From DATKFM01 sp963810485 (lineage in GTDB: Bacteria > Pseudomonadota > Alphaproteobacteria > Dongiales > Dongiaceae): a stretch of 64,000 bases of DNA. The notes under the pieces were generated by a model that saw only the letters and a list, made by a program, of their open reading frames with translations, was not told where the DNA came from and did no database searches. The number at the start of each line of letters is the position of its first letter. Within the stretch, counting starts at the first letter, position 1. The stretch spans positions 1 through 64,000 of the forward strand of contig CAWENQ010000006.1 in the NCBI GenBank assembly GCA_963810485.1, given 5' to 3'. Positions 1-9,484 of this stretch are shown here, piece by piece. The translations under genes were made by a program, and so were the position numbers.

Positions 1-176
1 ACGAGGGCGGAGACGGCCGCGTAGGTCCAGCCGTACTCCGCGATCAGGAACGGCAGCAGCGCCGGCACCGCACCCTGGCAGGTGTCGGTCAGCGCGTGCC
101 CGGCGGAGACCGCCGACATCCCGCGGCGGTCCACCCGCTGGGCGGCCGGGGCGATCGTCTCGGCTCGCGACGTCAT
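1..176 (-). CDS. MFS transporter, N-terminal fragment (cut by window edge)
   Basis: The minus strand from an ATG at 176 reads as the beginning of a major facilitator superfamily permease. After ~18 residues comes a segment with the GHALTD...QGAVPALLPFL pattern, typical of the first transmembrane helix of fosmidomycin-resistance-like MFS exporters. Only ~58 residues lie inside the window and the rest runs off the left edge. It diverges from the isochorismate synthase at 275. The very high GC matches the next two genes and not the rest of the window. The substrate cannot be told. Confidence 0.5.
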   Translation of the reverse strand, partial: MTSRAETIAPAAQRVDRRGMSAVSAGHALTDTCQGAVPALLPFLIAEYGWTYAAVSAL

Positions 177-274
177 CGCGATCCATGATGACGCAGGACC
201 CGGGGCCCTCGGGTCCGCATCCAGCGGGCGCGGCGGGCGCCGGCGCGGCGGCTCCGTACCCTGTGCGAGAGACC

Positions 275-1728
275 ATGACCGTCGAGCTCTCACCGACCAG
301 AGACGGCCGCCTCGCCCTCGACGCCGGCGCCCGCGCCGCGCTCCTGCGGCGCGCGCCAAGCGGGCCGTGCGCCGCGCCCGGCGGGGGGAGGGAGAGGTCC
401 TCGCCGGACTCACCGTGCCGGTCCGCGCCGAGGTGGATCCGAGCGCGGCCGCCTTCGCCTCCCGCCGCCCCGGCGAGCCGTGGTTCTGCTTCGAGCAGCC
501 CGACCGCGACGGCTCCGCGCTGGCCGGCCTCGGTTGCGTGCGCAGCGTGCGCGCGGCCGGTCCGGGGCGCTTCTCGCGCGCCGCGGCGGAGTGGTGCGAC
601 CTGGCGGGCCGCGCGGTGGCCGACTCGCCCGACGGCCCCCCGGCGCCGGGCTGGTGGCGGTCGGCGGCTTCGCCTTCGCGCCCGACGGCGGCTCGGCCCC
701 GCACTGGGCCGGTTTCGCCCACGGCGAGCTGAACGTGCCCGAGCTCGCGCTCGCGCGGCGCGGCGACGACGTGCGCCTGACGCTCGCCGTGCTCGCCACC
801 CCCGACGACGTGCCCGAGACCCTGGTCGAGCGCGCCGAGCGCCGGCTCGAGGAGCTGCGCACCGACCCGCTCCCGCTGCTGGACCCGGCGCCGACCGGGC
901 GCTTCTCCGCATCGCCTCCACGGGCCCCGCCGGAGCACTACGAGGCGGCGGTGGCCCGCGCCGTCGAGCGCATCCGGGCGGGCGCGTTCGAGAAGATCGT
1001 GCTCGCGCGCGAGGTGTCCGTACACGCGCCGGCGCCGCACGATCCCGCCGCCGTGTTCGGCGTCCTGCGCGCCGCCTTCGACTCGTGCTTCGTCTTCTGC
1101 GTCGGTGCCGGCGAGGCGGCGTTCCTGGGCGCCTCGCCCGAGCTGCTGGTCCGCCGCGAGGGCCTGCGCGCCTCGACCGTCGCGCTCGCCGGATCCACGC
1201 GGCGCTCGGCCGACCCGGCCGTCGACGCGCACCTGGGTGAGCGCCTGCTGCGCTCCGACAAGGACGGGCGAGGAGCAGCAGATCGTCGCGCGGCGGATCG
1301 GCCGGGCGCTGCGCCCGCTGAGCGTGTGGGTCGCCGCGCCCGAGGAGCCGGCGATCGTCAAGGTCGCCAACATCCAGCACCTGGCGACGCCGATCCGCGC
1401 GCAGCTCACCGCGCCGGTCAGCGTGGGCTCGAGCTGGCCGGCCGGCTGCATCCGACACCGGCCGTGGGCAGCGAGCCGGCACGCAGTCGCCACGCCGCAG
1501 ATCCCAGCCTTCGAGGGACTGGACCGCGGCTGGTACGCCGGGCCCGTCGGTTGGACGGACACCAACGAGGACGGCGAGTTCTGCGTCGCGCTGCGGTGCG
1601 CGCTCCTCCGCGGTCCCGAGGCGCGGCTCTACGCCGGCGTCGGGGTCGTGCGCGACTCCGACCCGGCCGCCGAGCTGGCCGAGACCGAGGTCAAGCTCGG
1701 CGCGCTGCTGCCGGTCCTCTCCGGCTGA
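275..1728 (+). CDS. Isochorismate synthase (frameshifted)
   Basis: This is a chorismate-binding enzyme converting chorismate to isochorismate for menaquinone or siderophore synthesis. Recognisable blocks are spread over several frames. An N-terminal part lies near 420-660. A segment with FEKIVLAREV and FLGASPELLVRREG lies at ~985-1160. EEQQIVARRI and VKVANIQHLATPIRA lie at ~1270-1400, the GRLHPTPAVG block at ~1440, and FEGLDRGWYAGPVGW(T/V)D near 1510-1560. At least four indels break the frame, two of them close together around 1430-1480. All family motifs are present, so the breaks look like sequence errors. The codon use is extremely GC-rich and actinobacterial in style. Whether it is MenF- or DhbC-like cannot be decided. 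Confidence 0.78.
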
Positions 1729-1731
1729 GCC

Positions 1732-2121
1732 TCAGACCTCTCGGACGACCTCGGCGAACGGCTTGCGGTCGGCCCGCTCGAGCCACTCCGGCGCGCTGAG
1801 GCGCTCGGGATCGCCCGGCCGGGCCGGATAGCCGAAGCTCAGGACGTTGGCGATCTGGTCGTCGGGCTCGAGCCCCAGCGCGGCCGCCATCTCCGCCGGG
1901 TCGCGGATCCCGTTCGGGCAGCAGCCGATGCCGTCGTTGTAGGCCACCAACATCATGTTCTGCGCGGCGCGGCCGGCGTCGAACATGAGCGGGCCCTTGC
2001 CGCGCACGACGATGCCCACCACGAGCGCCGCGCCGAGCACGTTCTCCGGCGCCCACACCGCGCGCGCGGTGGCCTCGCGCGCGGCCGCGCTGCGGGCGAT
2101 CACGAAGGTCGCGGCATCTCC
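1732..2121 (-). CDS. Nitroreductase-family protein, C-terminal fragment
   Basis: About 128 residues of the C-terminal half of an FMN-dependent nitroreductase-fold protein are visible. They include a segment with FDAGRAAQNMMLVAYNDGIGC and the family-typical end NVLSFGYPAR..., followed by an RKP(F/L)xEVV tail. The 5' half is missing because the reading frame runs directly into recJ sequence near 2,120. The gene is convergent with the isochorismate synthase, with 3 bp between their stop codons. It shares the very GC-rich composition of the left fragment. Confidence 0.65.
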   Translation of the reverse strand, partial: GDAATFVIARSAAAREATARAVWAPENVLGAALVVGIVVRGKGPLMFDAGRAAQNMMLVAYNDGIGCCPNGIRDPAEMAAALGLEPDDQIANVLSFGYPARPGDPERLSAPEWLERADRKPFAEVVREV

Positions 2122-2130
2122 GACAGCCGC
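2104..2130. other. Chimeric junction between two genomes
   Basis: On the minus strand recJ is normal up to the GDVARLS residues (ending near 2,121). From there the adjacent frame reads GDAATFVIAR, the interior of a nitroreductase. Neither protein is complete. Composition and apparent taxonomy change at the same place, from extreme-GC actinobacterial-like on the left to alphaproteobacterial on the right. No insertion-sequence end, tRNA or integrase is visible here. The simplest reading is an assembly or ligation chimera and not a natural recombination. Confidence 0.75.
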
Positions 2131-3017
2131 GCCACATCGCCCAGCGCCGCCAAGCCGGGGTTGCCGCGGCGGGCCATCACCTTCAGGCCCTGCGCCACCA
2201 GCGCCCGGTTGACGCCGGTGAGCGGCACCACGTCGCAGACCGTGCCCAGCGCCACCAGGTCCAGCCACTGCTTCAGGTCCGGCTCGGCGCGGCCGTTGCC
2301 GTACCAGCCGGCCGCCCTCAGCGCCCGGTTCAGGGCCACGATCAACAGGAAGGTCACGCCGACGGCCGCCAACTGGCCGCAATGGCTGGTGTCATCCAGG
2401 CGGTTGGGATTGATGACGGCGGCCGCCACGGGCAGCGACGGCTCTGCGGTGTGGTGATCCACCACGATCGTCTGCAGGCCGGCCTTGGCAGCACCCTCCA
2501 GCGGCGCGAAGGCGGTGGTGCCGCAATCCACCGTGATGACGACGGCGACGCCCTCCGCCCGCAGCTTCAACAGGGCCGGCAGGGTCGGCCCGTAACCCTC
2601 TGTCATGCGGTCCGGAATATAGATCCGCAGCGGCACGCCGATGGCGCTGAAGAACCGATGCAGCAACGCCGAGGACGTCGCGCCATCCACATCGTAATCG
2701 CCGAACACCGCGATCTTCTCGCCGCCCTGGATCGCCGCCACGAGCCGCGCCGCTGCCGCGTCCATATCCTGCAGGCGCGCCGGATCGGGCAGCAGGTCGC
2801 GCAGGGTGGGATTGAGGAAGCTCGCGGCGGAGTCCAGATCGATGCCGCGCGCCGCCATCATGCGGCCGACGATCTCCGGCACCGACAGCCGCTGCGCCAG
2901 CGCCAGGCCAAGCCGGTCATCGCCGCCGCGGGAGATCCAGCGGCGGCCCAGCACCGAGCGCTGCACGCCCAGGATGGCGGCGCTATCCGTCGCCTGCTGC
3001 GGTGCCGCTAAGGCCAT
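2119..3017 (-). CDS. recJ: Single-stranded-DNA exonuclease RecJ, N-terminal half
   Basis: RecJ is the 5'-3' single-strand exonuclease of recombination and mismatch repair. The visible ~300 residues carry the DHH-phosphoesterase signatures: an FGDYDVDG motif (motif I), a VVITVDCGT segment, and VVDHHT (the DHH motif). RecJ is usually ~570-600 residues, so the C-terminal half, including the DHHA1 domain, is lost at the junction near 2,120. It is the third gene of a minus-strand hom-glpX-recJ group and starts 92 bp after glpX. Confidence 0.9.
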
Positions 3018-3109
3018 GGCACTCCTGGAGATGAGTTTGGGTCCGGCCGATGGGCCAGACCTTGCTTAGCCGAGATTCGCCGCGGCAGGAACAGCGCCGG
3101 ACAGTCGCC

Positions 3110-4084
3110 CTAGACCTCGATCATCGGCTTGCGGGCGAAATTGTGCTGCGCCTCGATCACCCGCACGGTGCCGGTCTTCGAGCGCATGACCATCGAGTGG
3201 GTTGTGCCGCCGTCCTGGAACCGCCGCACGCCCTTCAGCATGGTGCCGTCGGTGACCCCGGTGGCGGCGAACATCACGTCGCCCTTGGCCATGTCCATCA
3301 TGTCGTATTTGCGGTTGAGATCGGAGATGCCCCAGCGCAGGCCGCGGCCGCGCTCGTCATCGTTGCGGAAGATCAGCCGCCCCTGCATCTGGCCGCCGAT
3401 GCAGCGGAGCGCCGCCGCCGCCAGCACGCCTTCGGGCGCGCCGCCGGTGCCCATGTAGATGTCCACGCCGCTGCCGGCGCGGGCGGTGGAGATCACGCCG
3501 CTGACGTCGCCGTCGGAGATCAGCATGATGCGGGCGCCCGCCGCGCGGACGCGCGCGATCAGCTCCGCATGGCGCGGCCGGTCGAGGATGCAGGCGACGA
3601 TATCGGGCACCTCCACCTTCCGCGCTTTCGCCAGGTTCTTCAGGTTTTCTTCCGGCTTGGCATCGAGGTCCACCACGCCATCGGGCAGCCCGCCGCCGAC
3701 GGCGATCTTGTCCATGTAGACGTCGGGCGCATTGAGGAAGCCGCCCTCCTCCGCCATCGCCACCACGCTCAGCGCGTTGTTGCCGCCCTTGGCGGTGATA
3801 GTGGTGCCTTCCAGGGGATCCAGCGCGATGTCCACCCGCGGACCGCCGGCGCCGACCTTTTCGCCGATATAGAGCATGGGCGCTTCGTCGCGCTCGCCCT
3901 CGCCGATGACAACCACGCCGTCGATGGCGAGGCCGTTGAGCGAGCGGCGCATGGCATCGACAGCCGCCTGATCGGCCGCCTTCTCGTCGCCGCGCCCCAT
4001 CAGGCGCGAGGACGCCAGGGCCGCGGCCTCGGTGACCCGCACCACCTCCAGCGCCAGATTGCGATCCATCTTCTTCGCCATCAT
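3110..4084 (-). CDS. glpX: Class II fructose-1,6-bisphosphatase GlpX
   Basis: Hydrolyses fructose-1,6-bisphosphate to fructose-6-phosphate in gluconeogenesis, in the cytoplasm. The 324-residue protein is full length for the family and intact. It has GEGERDEAPML at ~61-71 and the metal/phosphate-binding DPLEGT at ~89-94. Downstream are the ISDGDVSG segment and a GTGGAPEGVLAAAAL block, also typical. It lies 43 bp downstream of hom and upstream of recJ, an arrangement common in alphaproteobacteria. The first two codons are both Met, so Met2 could be the start. Confidence 0.96.
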   Translation of the reverse strand: MMAKKMDRNLALEVVRVTEAAALASSRLMGRGDEKAADQAAVDAMRRSLNGLAIDGVVVIGEGERDEAPMLYIGEKVGAGGPRVDIALDPLEGTTITAKGGNNALSVVAMAEEGGFLNAPDVYMDKIAVGGGLPDGVVDLDAKPEENLKNLAKARKVEVPDIVACILDRPRHAELIARVRAAGARIMLISDGDVSGVISTARAGSGVDIYMGTGGAPEGVLAAAALRCIGGQMQGRLIFRNDDERGRGLRWGISDLNRKYDMMDMAKGDVMFAATGVTDGTMLKGVRRFQDGGTTHSMVMRSKTGTVRVIEAQHNFARKPMIEV

Positions 4085-4127
4085 TCCCCCCTTCGCAGAC
4101 CGGACGAAGCGGCGATCCCCAAGGAGA

Positions 4128-5420
4128 TCACAGCGTCTCGATCCGGATCAGCCGCGGCGGTTCGACCACCGTCTTCAAGCTTTCGATCCGCGCCAAAGCG
4201 CGGCGCATCGAGGCCTCCACTGTATCATGAGTTGTCAGCACCACGGGCACCGCCTCGTCGGGAGCCCGGCCCCGCTGCAGCATGGCTTCCAGCGAGACTT
4301 CCTCATCACGCAGGGCCGCTGTGACATCCGCAATCACGCCGGGCCGGTCCACCACCATCAGGCGGATATAATAAGAGCCTTGGTGCCGCTCCATCGGCGA
4401 CACCGGCAGCTTCCTGAGCTGTGCCGCCGGGATCGAGAAGGTGGGCAGCGTGCGGCCGCGGGCAATATCGATCAGGTCGGACACCACCGCCGAAGCCGTC
4501 GGTCCGGCGCCGGCGCCGCGGCCCTCCGCCACGTTCTGGCCGACGAAATCGCCCTCGGTGACCACGGCATTGAACACGCCCTCCACATGGGCGATGGGCG
4601 TGCCCAGGGGCACCATGCAGGGGTGCACCCGCTGCTCGATACCCAGTTCGGTCGGCCGCGCGATGCCCAGCAGCTTGATGCGGTAGCCGAGCTCTTCGGC
4701 ATAGGCGATGTCGGTGGCGCTGATATGGCGGATGCCCTCGACATGGATGCCGGCGAAATTGACCTCGCAGCCGAAGGCGACGCTGGTGAGGATCGCCAGC
4801 TTGTGCGCGGCGTCGATGCCATCGACGTCGAAGGTCGGATCGGCTTCGGCGTAGCCCAGCTTCTGCGCCTCCGCCAGCACGTCGGCGAATTCGCGGCCGG
4901 TCTTGCGCATGGTCGTGAGGATGTAATTGCAGGTGCCGTTCAGGATGCCGTAGACCCGCTCGATGCGATTGGCCGCGAGGCCCTCGCGGAAATTCTTGAT
5001 GACGGGAATACCGCCGGCCACCGCCGCTTCGCAGGTCAGGGCAACGCCCGCCTCCTCCGCCTTGCGGGCCAGTACCGTGCCGTGCATGGCCAGCAGCGCC
5101 TTGTTCGCGGTGACCACATGCTTGCGCGCGGCGATGGATTTTTCCACCAGCGCCTTGGCGACGCCGTCGGAGCCGCCGATCAGTTCGGCCACCACTTCGA
5201 CGTCGGGATCTTCGGCCAGCTTCAGCGGGTCGTCATGCCATCGGTAGCCGGCGAGATCGACGCCGCGGTCGCGCTTGCGCTCCCGTGCCGACACCGCCGT
5301 CACCTTGATGGCGCGGCCGCAGCGCTGGGCCAGCAGCGTGCCATGTTCCTGCAGCAGCTTGACGGTGCCGGCGCCGACGGTGCCGAGCCCGGCAATTCCA
5401 ATGCGCAGCGGCTGCGTCAT
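4128..5420 (-). CDS. hom: Homoserine dehydrogenase
   Basis: NAD(P)-dependent reduction of aspartate semialdehyde to homoserine in threonine/methionine synthesis. The 430-residue protein starts with a Rossmann GLGTVGAGT motif at ~10-18. It has the family catalytic segment GILNGTCNYILT and the substrate-binding EADPTFDVDGIDAAHK block. A C-terminal ACT domain (from about residue 350, with YYIRLMVVDRPGVIADV) suggests feedback control by threonine. It is intact and is the first gene of the hom-glpX-recJ minus-strand group. Confidence 0.97.
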   Translation of the reverse strand: MTQPLRIGIAGLGTVGAGTVKLLQEHGTLLAQRCGRAIKVTAVSARERKRDRGVDLAGYRWHDDPLKLAEDPDVEVVAELIGGSDGVAKALVEKSIAARKHVVTANKALLAMHGTVLARKAEEAGVALTCEAAVAGGIPVIKNFREGLAANRIERVYGILNGTCNYILTTMRKTGREFADVLAEAQKLGYAEADPTFDVDGIDAAHKLAILTSVAFGCEVNFAGIHVEGIRHISATDIAYAEELGYRIKLLGIARPTELGIEQRVHPCMVPLGTPIAHVEGVFNAVVTEGDFVGQNVAEGRGAGAGPTASAVVSDLIDIARGRTLPTFSIPAAQLRKLPVSPMERHQGSYYIRLMVVDRPGVIADVTAALRDEEVSLEAMLQRGRAPDEAVPVVLTTHDTVEASMRRALARIESLKTVVEPPRLIRIETL

Positions 5421-5463
5421 GGCCGGCCTCCGCGCCGACGCGGCAGTCGTACAGGGGCCGCCA

Positions 5464-6234
5464 TTAGTTGCTCAGCAGGATTTCGACACGCTGATTTGCG
5501 GCGGCGCCCTGGGCGCCGGTCTCATCGTAGACACTGCCGGCGCCGGTTGCGGTCTGGATAATCCCTGATGGCACGCCCTCCGCCATGAGCTGGGCAGCCA
5601 CCGCGTTTGCGCGCGCCAGCGCCATGTCGAGCTGGGCTGCTTCCGATTCCGCCAGTTCTGTTTTGCTGGCATGGCCGACGATAGTCAGCCGCTTGACCTG
5701 CTGGCGCCGCTGCAACAGCGCGACATCATGCAGGATCGCCCGGTCGCGGTCAGTCATGCTGTCGGAGCCCGGCAGGAAGAAGATCACCGCAGCGGTATCG
5801 CCCGAAGTCGGTGGCAGTGCCGCAACTTCCGGCGGCGGCAGCGATGCCGCAGCGGATTCCGGATCTTCGGCACCGGCCTCCAATGCCTCGCCGTCAGCCG
5901 TGGCCGCCGGCGCCGCGGTGCTGGCCGGCGGAGGCGGCGCTGCGGGAACCATGGTGGTCTCTTCGGTCAGCGGCTCATCGGTGTATTCCGCATTGGCGTG
6001 GTCGGCCGCCAGTTGCTGCAACAGCTTGTCGCGCTCGATCTTCGGCGTCGATTCCGGCGCCTGATCCGGCACCGTGCCCAGATTGGGGAATTCCTCGCTG
6101 CCCGACTCGACCGGCGTGGCGGTCGAGCCCGGCGCCTCCGCCTCTTGGTCCGAAGAACTGCAACCGGCCGCAATCAAGGTGGCGGCAAGAAGCATCCCCT
6201 TCAGTTTCCAACGCAGATCTGCGGCAAGCGGCAT
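5464..6234 (-). CDS. OmpA-family lipoprotein
   Basis: Predicted outer-membrane lipoprotein. A basic, hydrophobic N-terminus ends in a lipobox with LIAAGC, then comes a long low-complexity Ala/Pro/Glu-rich linker (~residues 30-150). The C-terminal ~100-residue domain is OmpA-like, with VIFFLPGSDSMTDRDR, a LTIVGHAS strand and a final NQRVEILLSN, the peptidoglycan-binding fold. I start at the ATG at 6,234, which follows an AGGGA; an upstream ATG at 6,255 in the same frame and one at 6,195 are alternatives. It is 43 bp from hom. Probable role: tethering the outer membrane to peptidoglycan. Confidence 0.8.
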   Translation of the reverse strand: MPLAADLRWKLKGMLLAATLIAAGCSSSDQEAEAPGSTATPVESGSEEFPNLGTVPDQAPESTPKIERDKLLQQLAADHANAEYTDEPLTEETTMVPAAPPPPASTAAPAATADGEALEAGAEDPESAAASLPPPEVAALPPTSGDTAAVIFFLPGSDSMTDRDRAILHDVALLQRRQQVKRLTIVGHASKTELAESEAAQLDMALARANAVAAQLMAEGVPSGIIQTATGAGSVYDETGAQGAAANQRVEILLSN

Positions 6235-6382
6235 GGTCCCTAAACCCTGTGACATCTTGGCTAATCGGCTCCGAGAATCAGTTGTCAGTCTATTGCAGCA
6301 AGCCTATGTTGCAATGCAGAAAGCCCGGGCCCATATAGGATGCAGGCCCGAAAATTTCGTGCGGGATCATAGGGAAAGGAAG

Positions 6383-8176
6383 ATGGCGGATCAACCGGGA
6401 GCGGCTAGCGATTTTCCCGACCCGGCCGAGCTGTCCAAGACCCTTGCCAGCATCGCCGAGCGGTCGCAGCGCATCGTCAGCGATTTCCTGAAGCATCAGA
6501 GCGAGCATGGCTTCGGCATGGCCGATCCCCTGAACGTCGGCGCTGCGTTCATGGAAATGACCACGCGGCTGATGACCGATCCGGCCAAGCTGTGGCAGTC
6601 GCAGATGAACCTGTGGCAGGCCCATATGGACCTCTGGCAGTCCGCCGCCCGGCGCTTGATGGGCGAGGACACGGCGCCAGCTCACAGCCCGGCGGCGGAC
6701 GACCGCCGCTTCAAGGACGCGGCCTGGGAAGAGAACCAGCTTTTCGACTACATCAAGCAGTCCTATCTGCTGACCGCGCGCTGGATGCAGCAGACGGTGC
6801 GGGATGTGGACGGCCTCGACGACAAGACGGCGAAGAAGGTGGACTTCTATACGCGTCAGTTCGTCGATGCGATGGCGCCCAGCAATTTCCTGTTCACCAA
6901 CCCGGAAGTGCTGCGGACCACCATGGAGTCCGGCGGCGAGAACCTGGTGAAGGGTCTGCAGAACCTGTTGGGCGATCTCGAGCGCGGCAAGGGCCGGCTG
7001 CATATCAAGATGACCGATCTGGACGCTTTCAAGATCGGCGAGAACATCGCGATCACGCCGGGCAAGGTCGTATTCCAGAACGACTTGCTGCAGCTTATCC
7101 AATACACGCCGACCACCGAGAAGGTGCAGCGGCGGCCGCTGCTGATCATCCCGCCTTGGATCAACAAGTTCTACATCCTGGATCTGCGGGAGAAGAATTC
7201 CTTCATCAAATGGGCTGTCGCGCAGGGGCAGACCGTCTTCGTCGTCTCCTGGGTGAATCCGGACGAGAAGCTGGCGGCCAAGAGCTTCGAGGACTACATG
7301 GTCGAGGGCCCGCTCGCGGCGCTTGACGCGATGGAAAAGGCGACCGGCGAGAAAGAGTTCAACGTCATCGGCTATTGCCTCGGCGGCACGCTGCTGGCCT
7401 CCACGCTCGCCTACATGGCGACGAAGAAGGACAAGCGCATCGCTAGCGCCACCTTCTTCACCACGCTGGTCGACTTCAAGGAACCCGGCGAACTCGGCGT
7501 CTTCATCGACGAAGAGCAGCTCGCCGCGCTGGAACAGCGCATGAGCGAGAAGGGCTACCTGGAAGGCAGCTCGATGGCGAACACCTTCAATATGCTGCGC
7601 GCCAACGACTTGATCTGGTCCTTCGTGGTCAACAACTATCTGCTGGGCAAGGACCCCTTCCCGTTCGATCTCCTGTATTGGAACTCCGATTCCACGCGCA
7701 TGCCCGCGGCGATGCACAGCTTCTATCTCCGGCGCATGTACCAGGAGAACAACCTGTCGAAGCCCGGCGGCATCACGCTGAAGGATGTGCCGATCGATCT
7801 GCGCAAGATCGACCTGCCGGCCTATATCCTGTCGACGCGCGAGGATCATATCGCGCCCTGGATGGCGACCTATGCGGCGACGCAGATCTACAAGGGCGAT
7901 ACGCGGTTTGTCCTGGCGGCTTCCGGCCATATCGCCGGCGTGGTAAATCATCCTGATGCCAAGAAGTATAACTTTTGGACAAACGACAAGCTGCCCGACG
8001 ATCCCCATGCCTGGCTGAAAAGTGCGACGGAGCATCCCGGCTCCTGGTGGACCGACTGGTCGACCTGGGTGAAGAAGCATGGCGGCGGCGAGGTCAAGGC
8101 GCGCACGCCCGGCGATGGCAAGCTGAAGGCGATCGAGGATGCGCCCGGCTCCTACGTTAAGGTGCGCTTGCAATAG
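6383..8176 (+). CDS. phaC: Class I poly(3-hydroxyalkanoate) synthase
   Basis: Polymerises hydroxyacyl-CoA into polyhydroxyalkanoate granules. The protein is 597 residues, normal for class I PhaC. It has the lipase-like nucleophile box GYCLGGT (Cys near residue 331), followed by the TFFTTLVDF strand and the catalytic Asp region ILSTREDHIAPW. The His region is SGHIAGVVNHP. The ATG at 6,383 has a purine-rich AGGGAAAGGAAG ribosome site directly upstream. It has its own promoter region, diverging from the OmpA-like lipoprotein. Together with bdhA at 51.7 kb it indicates PHB storage and use. Confidence 0.96.
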   Translation: MADQPGAASDFPDPAELSKTLASIAERSQRIVSDFLKHQSEHGFGMADPLNVGAAFMEMTTRLMTDPAKLWQSQMNLWQAHMDLWQSAARRLMGEDTAPAHSPAADDRRFKDAAWEENQLFDYIKQSYLLTARWMQQTVRDVDGLDDKTAKKVDFYTRQFVDAMAPSNFLFTNPEVLRTTMESGGENLVKGLQNLLGDLERGKGRLHIKMTDLDAFKIGENIAITPGKVVFQNDLLQLIQYTPTTEKVQRRPLLIIPPWINKFYILDLREKNSFIKWAVAQGQTVFVVSWVNPDEKLAAKSFEDYMVEGPLAALDAMEKATGEKEFNVIGYCLGGTLLASTLAYMATKKDKRIASATFFTTLVDFKEPGELGVFIDEEQLAALEQRMSEKGYLEGSSMANTFNMLRANDLIWSFVVNNYLLGKDPFPFDLLYWNSDSTRMPAAMHSFYLRRMYQENNLSKPGGITLKDVPIDLRKIDLPAYILSTREDHIAPWMATYAATQIYKGDTRFVLAASGHIAGVVNHPDAKKYNFWTNDKLPDDPHAWLKSATEHPGSWWTDWSTWVKKHGGGEVKARTPGDGKLKAIEDAPGSYVKVRLQ

Positions 8177-8230
8177 CGCTGATAGCGCTTCGCCTTATTG
8201 TCTCCGCAATCGGCCGTTAGCAGGGCACGC

Positions 8231-8758
8231 ATGAAAATAGCCGCGTTCCTCTGCTCGATGATCATCTCCGCGACGTCGGCAGCGGGCGAGTGGACCGTCG
8301 GTCCCGCGCCCAGCGACGATCCGAGCATGCGCGCCGCCATGGTGACGAATGACACCGGCGACACGCTCTACATCTGGTCGCGCCGCGCCGACGAGCGCTT
8401 TCAGATCTTCGCCGAGCTGCATCCCGGTGCCGGCCACCATTTCGGCCGCGAAATGCCGCGCTACCGCATCGACGATGGCGATGAGATCGACACCGATCGC
8501 ATCCGCCAGGACGGCGAGGATCTGAACGCCCTCTGGGGCTATATCGGCCCGACATCGGCGATCTGGCTGGTCTGGACCTCGATCCAGGACGAAGTGCTGA
8601 GCGGCGACCGGCTGCATGAATGGTTTGGCGGCAGCGAACTGGTCGTTTCCTGGCGCACCCCTGCAGGCGACCCGCAGGAGGCGCGCTTCACGCTCGCCGG
8701 CGCGCGAGCGGCGATCCTCGAAGGCACCGGCACAAAGCTCGGCGGGACGGCTGAATGA
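8231..8758 (+). CDS. Secreted hypothetical protein
   Basis: A 175-residue protein starting MKIAAFLCSMIISATSAAG, a clear signal peptide with a predicted cleavage near residue 20. The mature part reads as an all-beta soluble domain with no motif I recognise. It contains TNDTGDTLYIWSRRAD and ends in a threonine/glycine-rich tail. An upstream in-frame ATG at 8,198 would bury the signal peptide, so I prefer 8,231. It is followed after 7 bp by the GNAT gene, suggesting cotranscription. Function unknown. Confidence 0.65.
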   Translation: MKIAAFLCSMIISATSAAGEWTVGPAPSDDPSMRAAMVTNDTGDTLYIWSRRADERFQIFAELHPGAGHHFGREMPRYRIDDGDEIDTDRIRQDGEDLNALWGYIGPTSAIWLVWTSIQDEVLSGDRLHEWFGGSELVVSWRTPAGDPQEARFTLAGARAAILEGTGTKLGGTAE

Positions 8759-8765
8759 GGATGCG

Positions 8766-9267
8766 GTGATCCCGGCGCTTGTCATTCGCCCTTTCGCCGC
8801 CGGCGACACCGATGCCGTGATCGAGCTGCGCAACCGCGCCTTCGAAGAACTGTCGGGCGATGCGTATAATCCGGCGCAGATGGCCGCGCTGCGCGAAAAC
8901 CGCGTACAGAAGGACTATGCCGAGGAACTCATCCGCAACCACATCATGTTGGCCTTCGACAATTCGCTCGGCCTTGTGGCCATGGGCGGCTGGATCGCGA
9001 TGCCCGACGATGTGACCATCGGCCGCATCCGCAAGCTGGCGGTGCATCCGGCCGCGGCGCGGCGCGGGATCGGCCGCCATATGGTCGAAGATGCGGAGCG
9101 GCGGGCGCGCGATTCCGGATGCACGCGTTTCATCGTCCGCTCGAGTTCTGAATGCCGTGCCGTTCTACGAAAGCCTGGGTTATCGGATTACCGGCCAAGG
9201 CATCGTGCCGACCGCAGCCGGCATCGATATCCCGATGACGATGATGGCGAAGGTGCCTGACCGCTGA
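8766..9267 (+). CDS. GNAT-family N-acetyltransferase (frameshifted)
   Basis: A GCN5-related acetyltransferase. It has an N-terminal IRPFAAGDTDAV strand-helix, then the acetyl-CoA pyrophosphate loop IRKLAVHPAAARRGIGRHMV. The beta-5 region FIVRSS is followed, in the next frame, by LNAVPFYESLGYRITG, the typical C-terminal signature. Removing one T near 9,145 joins the two halves and gives a normal ~166-residue GNAT ending at the TGA at 9,265. It starts at GTG 8,766, 7 bp after the upstream gene. Substrate unknown. Confidence 0.75.
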
Positions 9268-9303
9268 GGGTAATCTAACGATCGGCTCGGAGCAGACGCC
9301 TCG

Positions 9304-9354
9304 CCCCACGAAGTGGGGAGAGGCAGGCAACATCCGCGTGCAGCGGATGTTGCC
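9304..9354. repeat. Tandem hairpins in intergenic DNA
   Basis: Two neighbouring inverted repeats. CCCCAC (9,304-9,309) pairs with GTGGGG (9,313-9,318). A perfect 12-bp stem pairs GGCAACATCCGC (9,326-9,337) with GCGGATGTTGCC (9,343-9,354) around a 5-nt loop. They lie between the GNAT gene and the convergent carbonic-anhydrase-like gene. There is no U-tract, so they are not classic terminators. They resemble REP-type extragenic elements. Confidence 0.6.
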
Positions 9355-9484
9355 GGTGAGGGGCCGGCGCTGACGGTAACGACCGCATTGGTGTCGACAC
9401 GGAAGCACAATGCCAGGAAGTGATCTGCCCCTGATTGCCTCGCGCATTCGTGCCGCATTAGTGCTCCGAACCCTCACCCCGCCA

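Noticed and set aside
1..2121. Horizontal acquisition of menaquinone or siderophore genes
   Set aside because: The fragment ends inside two broken genes without mobility signs, so a contig chimera explains it better.
6290..8173. A 627-codon minus-strand open frame
   Set aside because: It is antisense to phaC, whose catalytic residues and length are unambiguous.
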